Positions 1 to 11,800 of a DNA stretch of 64,000 nt are shown piece after piece (the first letter of the stretch is position 1; every line of letters starts with the position of its first letter). The notes below the pieces were generated by a model. The model saw nothing but the letters and a program-made list of their open reading frames with translations, had not been told where the DNA came from and ran no database searches. This DNA comes from Allolobophora icterica (taxonomy: Eukaryota; Annelida; Clitellata; Crassiclitellata; Lumbricidae). The position numbers were made by a program, and so were the translations under genes. The stretch covers positions 8,626,283 through 8,690,282 of the forward strand of contig OY744609.1 of assembly GCA_963556255.1 (NCBI GenBank), in the 5' to 3' direction.

Positions 1-196
1 TCTTCCTCCCTGACTTAAGCATCCTTGCCTCCCTGCCTGTGTCCTTCCTAGCAGATCTTTCTCTCTCCCTCTGGCCATTCCTTCCTGTCAACCACCTCCT
101 ATCTCCCTCCTCCCTGAATTAAGCATCTTTGTATCCTTGCCTGTGTCCTTCCCAGCCGGTCTTCCTTTCTCCCTCTCGCCCTTCCTTCCTGTCAAC
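1..196. repeat. Two-copy pyrimidine-rich tandem duplication
   Basis: A C/T-rich segment of about 104 bp occurs twice in tandem (TCCCTGACTTAAGCATC near 8 and TCCCTGAATTAAGCATC near 112), and each copy ends with CCTTCCTTCCTGTCAAC-like sequence. The first copy is probably cut by the window edge. No coding potential is visible. Confidence 0.6.
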
Positions 197-1312
197 GGGT
201 CTAGGAAATCCATTGGATGGCGACCAAGAGAGTACAGCAGCCGACGTATTGATCCTCTAAGGTTTCCTTATTGAAAATATTTCCAGTGGCAAGTCCTAAA
301 CGACAAAGACGACCCTGCTGCCTTCTTCTCCCGACACTAACACAGCCACCCCACCATCCACAGAGAGTAACAGATGGCACACAGTATCCATCACTCCTTA
401 TCAAAATAATACCCACCCTGTACAGGTTCCTTTTGAGGCGCTATATCACTGCTTTGATGGAAAGAGAACCATTAAGACGTGAGAACGTCTCTTGTTAATA
501 CACTGAACTGTTAAACAAATCTAACAGAGATGAATAAACAACCCTACACCTAAAACTCCTTATAACGCGCTTTGCTATAAGACGAACTCTGTTATAACAT
601 GTTCATGAAAATATGTAGCTTTATGACTGCATGAAGAAAAAGAAGAAGACCGAAATGAAACTACGAAGACTAAGGCCAAAGAAGAGAAAGAGTCCCTTAA
701 ATGAATCTCAATAGGCAAGATTGGGTACAAAGTGCTCTAGTAATGTCATTTGCATAGCGTAGGGCATGGTGGCTAAGAACATGGAACCATCTATGCTTAA
801 CAATATGGCTGTTTCTGAGACTTTAAGGCAAGGGACCGCTCTTGTTTTTGTTTTTATTAATTTGTTTGTTTATTAATTTATGTAGTGTAGCTGATTGTCT
901 CTTCAGGTATCTGCTAGACACGTTTCAATACCTTCAAAAGGTTCTTATTGGGCGGTATATATAAATGATTGTATACATACATTCATACATTATATACATA
1001 ATGTACAATGTACATACCCAGTACATAACTTACTTATTTGGATACAGATGTACATTTATATACACAATGCATGGATATATACATAGATGAATACATACAT
1101 GCAGACATACATATGTATTTATATACATGTACAATGTACATACATACTTGCATACAGTTATATACCCAGTACATACATGCATACACACATGCATACATAC
1201 ATGTACGTATATGCACAGTACATACATACACGCACACTCATACATGCATACAGATATACGTATATACGTAGATTTGTTCTTAATGTGGGTCTTGCGTGTT
1301 GCACTGTTGCAG
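197..1312. other. Intronic sequence upstream of the first visible ABAT exon
   Basis: I see no exon of the missing ABAT N-terminus here. From about 960 to 1260 the sequence is a degenerate TACATACATG microsatellite, which explains the Tyr/Ile/His-rich reading frames on both strands. The rest is AT-rich and unremarkable. Confidence 0.5.
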
Positions 1313-1362
1313 GTTACAACCATCCGCGTATTGTGAATGCGATAAAAGATCCAAAGAACCTT
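1313..1362 (+). CDS. ABAT: ABAT exon (GYNHP segment)
   Basis: The acceptor is TGTTGCAG and the donor is CTT|GTGAGT. The exon starts by completing a Gly codon (phase 1 entry) and encodes [17 protein letters not shown], matching the GYSHP region of vertebrate ABAT. It is 50 nt and ends in phase 0. Confidence 0.88.
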
Positions 1363-1749
1363 GTGAGTTGGTTTTCTCCTAACTCTGCCGTCTGCTCCAC
1401 TCTCTGCTCGACTCTCTGCGGTCCTAGTCTGCCAAAGAAAATGTAATGGAAATGTATCGGTAATGTACTGAGACATTTTTTATATAGCTCCACTCTTCTG
1501 ATTTGAGTTATTCTGTGTTCATGGGGGATTTGAACCGTCTGGGTTGAAGTCTAGTGTATGCTAACCACTAGGCCACCGTTAATGTCTTTTAAGCCACAGA
1601 AGGCAGTTTTAAATAGATCTAGGATCTGCATACATTCATGTATACACCAGCGTGTTTGTATATTGTTGTGCTAATGTGTATGTACATGCATGTATGTAGG
1701 TATGTATGCAACTGCATTTGGTATGTGTGTATGCATATATATGTCTGTT

Positions 1750-1796
<47 letters not shown>

Positions 1797-1799
1797 GTG

Positions 1800-1833
<34 letters not shown>

Positions 1834-4562
1834 ATATGTATGTTAATGACTGCTTATATATGCCCATGTATGTATGTATGTATGTATGTACAGGTACATA
1901 CATGCATGTACATACACATTAGCACAACAATATACAAACACGCTGGTGTATACATGAATGTATGCAGATCCTAGATCTATTTAAAACTGCCTTCTGTGGC
2001 TTAAAAGACATTAACGGTGGCCTAGTGGTTAGCATACACTAGACTTCAACCCAGACGGTTCAAATCCCCCATGAACACAGAATAACTCAAATACATGAAA
2101 TTATATAAAAATGCATTTCCTCTGCAAGAGGTGACTAAGGGAAAAAAGCAAAATATAAAAACCCATGGATGACTCAGGGTCTCTTAAAAGCATGCAGAAA
2201 GAAAAATCAATTATATACAAAGTATCTAAGAAATCCCAATCCCGTAAATAAGGAAAAATTTGTTATTTACAGAAATAAATTTAAATCCATAAGAACTTAC
2301 GCAGAGCGCCACTACTATGCGACGGAGTTTCTCAAACATCATAACGATTTAAAATCTACTTGGAAATTGATAAGATCGGCGCTGCAACTAGAGGATGGTC
2401 AGGAAAAAATAGATTCACTATTGATTAATGGTATTGATATAAAAGACCCAGAGCAAATGGCAAATAAGTTTAACGACTATTTCATTAATCTTCCTAGGAA
2501 TTTGGCCAAAAATATACCCACCTGCACAGGGTCCCACGAAAATTACTTACCCGCACCTAAATTGTCATCTATGGGACTAACTTTAACCTCCCCTGATGAG
2601 ATAATTAGCATTGGTACCAGCTTTAAGAAAACCCATACAAGAGGATTAGATGATATTGATCCTTATTTGGCGTTGCCGTATCTACACCTTATTGCTCTTC
2701 CCCTCACAGAAATCATTAACTGTTCTTTGATGATTGGGATTGTACCGGACCAATTGAAGTCTGCCAAAGTCATACCTGTTTTTAAAAAAGGAAATAGACA
2801 AAATATTGAAAATTATAGGCCTATATCAGTACTACCATTTTTTGCAAAATTCTTAGAAAAAGTTATGTATATTAGGCTTAATTCCTTTATAACTAACGCT
2901 AATATAATTCACCCCACGCAGCATGGATTTCAAGCAGGTCATTCTACGCTTATGGCGTTGCTCAATATGGAAGATAAAATTTCAAAAGCAATAGATAGCA
3001 ATGAATATTCCGTGGGGATTTTTGTGGACCTAGCTAAAGCGTTCGACACTGTCGATCATAAGATACTAATTAACAAATTAAGTAATTACGGTGTCAGAGG
3101 AACTCAAATCCAGTGGTTTAAAAGTTATTTAGAAGCTCGTACACAGATAGTTAGCTGTAATGGTTCTCTCTCAGCTCCAGGCTATATCACCTCAGGAGTC
3201 CCCCAAGGATCCAACTTAGGACCACTCCTTTTTCTGCTATATATAAACGACCTAGCGAACGTCTCGTCTGCACTCTATTTTATTTTGTTTGCAGACGACA
3301 CTAATATATTTTACTCTAATAACTCGTGGAAATCACTTATTGAAACAGTTAACAAAGAGCTTCATAAAGTTAATAAATGGTTTATAGTAAATAAATTAAC
3401 ACTTAATGTAGATAAAACAAACTTTATAATCTTTGAATCACACAGGAAAATTAAACCAATTGACTGGTCTATATCATTAGATGGAAGTCCGATAACTAAA
3501 GTCGAGTCCACTAAATTTCTTGGAGTATATGTGGACCAACATCTCACTTGGAAAGCTCATATAAACTATATTTCATTAAAAGTGGCAAAAAACCTTGGAA
3601 TAATCTTTAGAATTGCTAGGGTTCTCCCCAAGGAAGTTAGGATGAGTCTATATTATTCTCTAATCTTCCCTTATCTAAATTATTGTAATCTTATATGGGC
3701 CTCAAATTATGACTCACGTCTTCATAAACTTCACATACTGCAAAAACAGGCAGTAAGAATGATTGCTGGGGTCCCAAGGTATCACCACTCCTTACATATT
3801 TTCAAAGACCTAAATCTATTGGAATTAAAACAGATTAGATCTTTCCAAATTGGAATCCTGTTCTATATGTATGAAAATCACCAGCTTCCTGATGTATTTG
3901 CTGGGTATTTTACGCTTGCCTCTTCATTACATGACCATCATACGAGAGGTGCTGTGTTATATCGACCAATCCAAGCGCGCACTAACATCAGATTATTCAG
4001 TATAAAGTCTACCGGTCCAACTACTTGGAATTCGTTCCCGAGAGAAATTCGCAACTCAAAGAATAAATACGAGTTTAAAAAGAAATTACGATTATTTCTT
4101 GCTGCCTCTGAATTGGTCTCTTATTGACTCCATCAAGTGAGACAGTCGTCGGGAGTTGTCAGAGTGTCGCACTGGAGCCTAAACCTGTAGTTAAGTATAG
4201 TTAAGCTATTACAGTAAATAAATGTGCACCCCTGTAAATTCTTCTCACGATTCTCAATATGGCGGGGTGTCAACAGTCTACTGCCATACACTGACTAAGT
4301 AAGTGATGGTTAGGGTGCCCTATTTAGCGGGACTAACATCCCTTAGGGGTCACCCATTGTTGTCGATGACAGTTTGGCCTATTTTGCATTTCAGATTCTT
4401 TTCTCTTGTTGATTTAGATTAACATGAACTTCTGTATGCTATCTGTTTAAGATAGTTTAGTTGTCTAAATTAGGCTGGTATTGTGTTACTACATGTTAAC
4501 TATGAAAAAAATTCAGATGCTGTTATGACTGTCATTGTCAGCAATAAAAAGATATTGAATTG

Positions 4563-4611
<49 letters not shown>

Positions 4612-5849
4612 CATGTATATATGCTGATGTATGTTGATGTGCATAGGTGTGTATATATGCATGCATGTCTTTATGTACATGTATGTGTGTATTTTATATG
4701 TTTTGTGTGTATATGTGCATATATGAATGTATGTATGTATGTATGTTAATTATGTTAATTTGTGCACATTTGTATGCATGTAAGAACCTTTTGAGAACCT
4801 CACAGATGTGTTGCACTGGGATTCTGCACTGTTTGACTTTGCATAGGAAAAGAATTGATAGAGGTCCCCTCTGAGGGTACGTCTAAGAGGCGCTGACTCT
4901 ACAGCTGGGTCGTTGTGTAAGTGTTGTGGTGTGTTAATGATGTGTGCAAATGGTTGGACTGTTTAGACTCATCTCGTCAATAGACCTGCGCTTGGTAACC
5001 TACCATCGAAGGACTGGATCGAACGTCTACGCTCGGCACTCCTCTCTGTAAGTCCTCCTCTTCATATCCGGTAGATAACCGTTGATTGCTCTCTATGTCT
5101 GTCTGTCTGCTTGTCTGTCTGTCTGCTTGTCTGTCTGTCTGTTCCAGTTGCCCCAGTTTCTAGTTGGTCTTAACTGACTGGTTATCTTATCTTTCTCTCA
5201 CTGTCTTTGTTTGTCACTGGCTGTCTCACTTTGTTTGTGTGTATTTCTGTTTCTGTTTCTGTCACATCTCTGTCTCTGTCTCTTTTAATCTCTGTCTCTC
5301 TTAATCTCTGTCTTGCTGGATCTCTCTGTGTCTTATCTTTCTACTTTCTCCTTCTTTCTAACTCCTCTCTCTGCCCCTCTGTCACCCCTTATCCCTTTCT
5401 CGCTCCTATCTCATTGTGCATCTGTCTGTCTCCGTGACACTGTCTGCCTGCCTCTCTACCTCTCTCACTCTCTGTCGACTTCGTTTCAAGTATCTGTACA
5501 GTGCATACACGAGCAGCTTGTCTCGACCTTTAAACCTTCTGTCGTCTGTATATACTATTTAGACCTCGACCACTTATATAAAAAATATCTGAGATAACAC
5601 TTGTTCAAACTTGCCTCTAAAAAACTAAAACTCCACAGAGATGGTGCGTGGTCCTCAGGTCCAAAGATCTCCTGACTGCAGCATGCACACCACAACAGCA
5701 TCATTAGTAATGTAATGTAACATGACTGGACATTTATGTAGAGCCTTTGCAACCAGTCACATGCACTCCTCGTCAGCCAAAAGATTTAGACTTGCGTAAA
5801 AATGACAAGTCTCTTTGCAACCGAATAATAGTAATAATAATGGTCTAAC

Positions 5850-5892
<43 letters not shown>

Positions 5893-8800
5893 CCCGAGCC
5901 TGAGGAGTTCTAGCTGTTCCAGGCACATAACAGTTTTACTAATCTTCAAGTCCCTGAGGGATCATTTTTTACCTCGGGCATAAAAAAATAATAATAATAT
6001 GGTAATAATAATAGCGGTTGTTGCATCAGGTACACACAAACCCCAATGTGTTTCAAAGAAAATCATAATATACGAAGAGAGCAAAGTGCCAGGCTGATAC
6101 TCAGAGAGCTGGGAATAGGTATCCATTGTCAGGCTGTTGAACCAAATGTCTAGGGTTTTATGCAGAGGCCACTAAGCATGCTGAAACTTGCAATCATTGG
6201 ATGATAAACCAAAGCATGTTATCTAGCAGACCACTATACTGCACAATGTTCTATGCACCTTTGAGAATTTTATAAAAGGTTCTACTGTATATAAATATCT
6301 AGACACATACATTTCTAAACTGACAATTTTGAATTTATATAGAGCCTGTTGTCTTTTTGATTCGTAGGTGGCGCCACCTGGCCTGAAGCATGTCCAGACG
6401 ATGTCGTGTGGTTCGTGTTCAAACGAAAATGCGTTCAAGATGATCTTCATGGCGTACATGGTAAAAACCACCACAGTTGTTTATATTAACTCTTGTTATA
6501 ATCTGTAACTTCTATTGCGCCAGTGTCTAATGCAACCGATGGCGCTCCAAAACCAAACCGTACTCAGGTCAATATCCAGAAGATCAGTCCGTAAAACGTT
6601 AATGTTATTTAAACATTTTTCGATAATGCTACATGCTTAGTTACTTGCTTACATAATATGCTACCCAGGTTTATGGTGTCTTTACGAGTGACTGTGAATA
6701 AGCCTGCTCCAGAGAATTTGCTTCTTTGGATACTAATGAACTCTGGAGATTGCGATTCATTTTTGCTTATTACCTGTCTAAGTAATATTACCTATCTATT
6801 TACTTACTAATTAGCTACGTACTTACTGCTGTACTTTCCTACAAAGGTAAATACATGCATACTTACTTGTATGTGTACTATTTAGCCAGTAGTGTGACCT
6901 GTAAGCGCATCATGCTCACAGAGTAGGCTACGGAAGTCTGTAGTATTTTTTAGTTATAATATAGATTATTGATGCATTTAAGTTTTTGTTTAAAATTTCA
7001 AGTGCAATAAAGTGTTGAATGTGGCAGCTGATGAAGAGTTGTTTTGTTCTGTGTAGAGGAAGAAGCGAGCTGGTCGACCCATATCAGAAGAGGAGATGAG
7101 GTCATCCATTGCTAATCAAGCCCCAGGATGTCCACAGTTGTCAATTCTTTCCTTCACACAGGCTTTCCATGGCAGGACAACTGGTAAGTGACCAGGTAAC
7201 AAAACTGTAATCAAGTAGGTAACAACTGTGTATTCAAATATCAGTTGACTAAGTGATCAGGTAATTACTGGTAGGTGACCACGTAATAACTGGTAAGTGA
7301 CTATGTAAAAACTGATAAGTGACTATGTAACAACTGGTAATTGATTAGGAAACAATTATTGATAAGCGACTAGGAAACAACTAGTATGTGATGTGGTAAT
7401 TGACTAGTTGTTTCCTTGTGTATGGACAGGTAACAAGAAGATATCCACAGACAACTGGTAAGTACCCAGGTAACAGCTGGTAAGTGATGCGGAACACCTG
7501 GTAAACGATCAGGAGACAAGAGGGAAGCAGTTTTCCACTTTTCCTTAAGGAATAACTCGAGAAGCAATGTCAGCTAAGCTTAAGATTCGACTTTTTTAGA
7601 CCCGTTGGAGTACCAAACTTCAGCACCTTTGTGAGGTTGCTAACAGGCGCTTTGTAACTCGTCAAGTGCATGCAAGCAACATATGACTTTATAACAAATG
7701 GTTAGTGAGCAGCTCAGCAGGTGACAACTGGTAGATCACCAAGTATCTGGTATGTTTCCTGTTAAATAATCAGATTACAACTGGCACATGATCAGGTTAT
7801 GTGTGATGGGTGATTAATAGATTGTTAGTTTTTGGTCAGTTGATTAGCTTTACTGGTGAATTGGATTGCAATGTGTTAAATAAAGCACCGTTGACGTTAA
7901 GTTATTTGAATTGCAGGTTGTCTGAGTGTAACGCACACGAAGTGGCAGCATAAGGTGGACTTTGTCCATCTGGATTGGCCGTTTGTCGAATTTCCGAAAT
8001 CGAAGTATCCGATCCACAAATTTGAGGCTGAAAACAAAGCAGAGTCAGCACGCTGCCTTAAACTGGTAGAACATTCTCTCGTTTCTTCTTTCAACTTTTC
8101 TGGGAGTGAATCAGTATGAGAATTGTTGGAAAAAGACTGGGGGGTTAAACATTGATTTACGTGGAGTTTGGGTGTGCAATGAAGACTTTACTGTGGGGTT
8201 CTAAGAAAGACTGGAGGGGTTAAACCCCCCCGACAATTCTCACCCTGGAGTGAATAAGTGATGATTCATTCAGTGATTGTATTTGATGACTGACTGGCAG
8301 AAGGGAACAGGGTAGCCGATGGGTTAGAGCACTCATAGGCTTAGACTCTGGAGGGCAGCTGGGGCACGTGTCCCCCATTAATTGAGATGGACTGTACACC
8401 CAATGCAACAAGTGTAGAATGAATAACCAAATGCTCCCGAAATATTTTGGACAAGTTTACGCCAGTGAGAGCACCACTTACCTTGTAGCATGAAGGGTAC
8501 GGGTTTGAGCCTTCCCTGCATAGAGACCTTGAGCAAGTCTTTCACTCACTGTTGCTTGGCGCCATCAATTGATTCTTGGTCATTAGGGATAGTGGCAATT
8601 AATAAATACGTAATGGTATTAACTGTCGTACTGCTAAACTTTTCTGAGACATCAGTGTTTACCTTGCAGTATGAAATGTGCAGCTTCAGACTTCCCACAA
8701 GAAAGAGACTGTAGGGACCTTGAGTAATTCCTTCACACAATCTTCAGTATTGATCAGTGCATCGATTTTTATGCTTGGTCATTAGATAGTGGTGCTTAAT

Positions 8801-11800
8801 AAATACAGAAATGATGGTGATGAGGATGGTGAATGATGCTGACGATTAGGATGACAACGGTAACTGAAAGTTGACTGACTGACCAACACTGCCTGATTGA
8901 CTGACCGATCAATCAACACTGACTGGCTGACTGACTGACTGGATGGATGACTGGATGGATGACTGACTGACTGGCTCGATGACTGACTGACTGTCAGATC
9001 AGACTTTCTCTAGAAGGAAATTTTCTCTGCATATAAATTTTCTCCCTAACAAATTTGTGTTTAAGGCCAAGGAGAAGATTGCTGAAATGGAGAAGCGTGG
9101 TGTTCCGGTTGCTGGAGTGATCGTGGAACCGATTCAGGGTGAAGGAGGTGACAATTTCGCTCACCCAGCCTTTTTCCTTGGACTGCAGAAACTTTGCAAA
9201 GAGGTAAAAGGAGTTTTGTCGTCTAGCGATTAAATTGCTGGACTGTCAACTAAGAGGGTGTGGGTTCAAATCCCTGCCAGGGCAGAAAGATGCTTAGAAA
9301 TTGTTGCCCCACTTGTGCCTCATAGCAAACTGGGCTATAAAATGAGTGCATTGACAACACACTCATGGAGGAAGTTCGGGTGGCAAAAGGAACTTAGCAA
9401 GCTATAATTGCGCTCTGTGCAAAGCGTAAATATAGGGCCCCCTTCCCCAAAGATCAACTCAGTGCTTTTTTTCTGGAAAAAAAGGTTCTGGAACGGAGTA
9501 ATTATGGGTGGGCTAAAATCCTGAGAACAACGGGATAGGGGGTTGGGAGGGGTCTCAATAAACACTGAAAACAGTTCAGAACAATGAAATTAAATTAAAA
9601 CAACTAAATTATTGATTTTATTATTAAAATAAATAAATAATTTTTTAGTGCCTGAAAAAAGGTGCCGGAACGCCGTACCGGCGCGTTCCGGCTGAAAAAA
9701 AGCCCTGGATCAACTTAACCACTAACAACCAAATTTGTTATCTCGAATTTTATATTTACTATAAATATGTGCAAACGACAATTTTTAAATAAGCCAGGTA
9801 CCTATCCATTAATATTATACACTTTTATTTGTTGATTTTCATTTTATTACATTTATTTCATTTTAAATGGATATTATATTTCAAGATAAAGTAATTAGTT
9901 TAATAATTAAATCATTCCGTCTCAAAATTTGCACCCCCTCTTGAGTTGCGCCTGTTCCATGGCACTGCTGGAACACCCCTCACTATGGCACTGGGTGGCA
10001 AGGGAGAAAACGGAGTTGCTGATTCTTCATCCCCGTGGCTGCATCCTAGGAGTAACCTGAGGTACTTTTCATCTTCTTCCTAAACATTCAACTGGAATGT
10101 TAACGTCACGAAAATTTAAATGAACAGTGATGAAATAATGATGAATGTGGACAGGTGTGTCTGACATTATTGAAAACTACCTGAGAGCCTAATTAATTAT
10201 CAGCCAAAGCCATCGTTAAAACGTCAAAGTATATGCGTCGTCTGTCATATCTGATGCAGAAATTTGTGAGTCGGTAATCCAGAAAGATAGTTAATCAGTT
10301 GATTTTTAAGTCAGTCGTTCACCAACCGGCAGTCACTTAATCAGGCGTGAAGTCAGTCAGTCCGTTAATGATTAAGTCAGTCTATTAGTCATATTAAGTC
10401 AGTGTATATTAGTCGCTCAGTCAGTCAGTCTATTAGTTAGTCAGTCATTCAGTCAGTCATTCAGTCAGTCAATTAGTCAGTCATTCAGTCAGTCAGGATA
10501 TTAGTTAGTCGGTGAGTCAATCAGTCATTCAGTCAGTCAGTCAATAACTCAGTCAGTAGGTGTGTCTGTTGCCATGTGAGCTGGAGAAGGGGAACCAAGC
10601 TAACAGTGACAAAATACTAGCAGAGGCTTTAGATAGCAAGACTCTTTCTGTTGCTTGTTGGTAGGAAGGCGTCTACTTCATGGTGGATGAGGTTCAGACG
10701 GGTGGTGGAGCGACGGGTCGCATGTGGCAACACGAAACCTGGAACCTACCGTCTCCACCGGACATAGTCACGTTCAGTAAGAAGATGCTGACTGGAGGAT
10801 TCTACTTCACCGATGAACTGATGCCTACTGAGGTACCTATTCTGATGTAATCAAATAACTTGTAACTTCTATGGCGCCATAAAGCGCTACTATCTAATGA
10901 CCGAGCACCAATCGATGGTGCTGAGCGATTGTGGGTGAAGGACATACTCCGTGTTCCGTAGTCTCTGCATCACAAGGCAAGCGCTCTAACCATTCGCGCT
11001 TACCTTTTAACGCGAAGAGTACCTTGAGGACAAGAAAGCTTGGAAGGCAGAGGATCAGATGGATCAGGGTAAGAGGTGAGACTTCAGTTTGGAGTGGAAG
11101 GCCTGTGAGGTGATGAGTGGAGGAGCCTGAGGCAGGTGACAGTGAGTGAGCGGCGGTATTGGTGGAGGAACTGAGAATATGCGGAATTCGAAGGAAGTTC
11201 CTTTTATCGTGCAGCCTGGTTTGCACTCTGTATCATAAGTCATGTCTCCCAACAACTTTGCTTTATCGAGTCCACACTGTGCCTTGTGAACTATTAGACA
11301 GGTTTTTAACGGATGGTTGATTTTGTTCTATTTAGGCATACCGTGTGTTTAATACTTGGATGGGAGATCCAGCCAAAGTGATCCTTCTGGAACAGGTGGT
11401 CGCTGCCATCAAAGAGGAGAAACTGCTGGAGAATGCAACAGCAACTGGCCTGAAGATGGTCGAAGGAATAACAAATCTGCAGGTATGCAGAGGTGAAACG
11501 GTAAAGGTAACACACTTGTGTGAAGGTAACAGATGGAAGCTAGAAGAAGGTAGAAGATGGTGCCACAAAGGTAAGGTACCACATTTGTTTACATGATGCA
11601 TTCACTGGGGTAAACTTGTCCAAACTATTGGGGGGAGGGGATTTGGTTATTCATTCTACACTTGTTGCATTGGGTGTACAGTCCATCTCAATTATTGGGG
11701 GGACGTGCCCCAGCTCCCCCCAAGAGTCTACGCCTATGCATGCATTAATGGAACCCTCTGTAGCATAATGGTAATGGTACAACGTGTTCATCTGACTTTC

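Larger units (their letters stand above)
2140..4570 (+). mobile_element. 5'-truncated CR1/L2-like LINE in an ABAT intron
   Basis: A non-LTR retrotransposon lacking its 5' part. The reading frame opens after an in-frame stop at 2136, in the segment just before the RT domain, and no endonuclease is visible. It continues through an RT frame (2169-4127), a 3' UTR with a stem-loop (4313-4355), and ends in a (TTGAA)n tail (about 4555-4570) that runs into (AT)n. It lies in the intron between ABAT exons 1313-1362 and 4967-5047, in the same orientation as the gene. The uninterrupted frame suggests a fairly recent insertion. The exact 5' junction is uncertain (2093-2140). Confidence 0.88.

Noticed and set aside
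1..1312. Search for the missing N-terminal ABAT exons
   Set aside because: No segment with the expected dGN-x-LDLYSQI-type block was found. These exons must lie to the left of the window.
2016..2072. Possible functional tRNA gene
   Set aside because: Box A and box B are present, but the acceptor stem does not close and the unit is part of a palindromic repeat.
5207..5597. Ser/Leu-rich frames
   Set aside because: Derived from a CTCTGTCT tract in an ABAT intron.
9216..9290. Possible tRNA gene with exact box B
   Set aside because: It continues into a SINE body shared with several other loci and lacks a proper cloverleaf.
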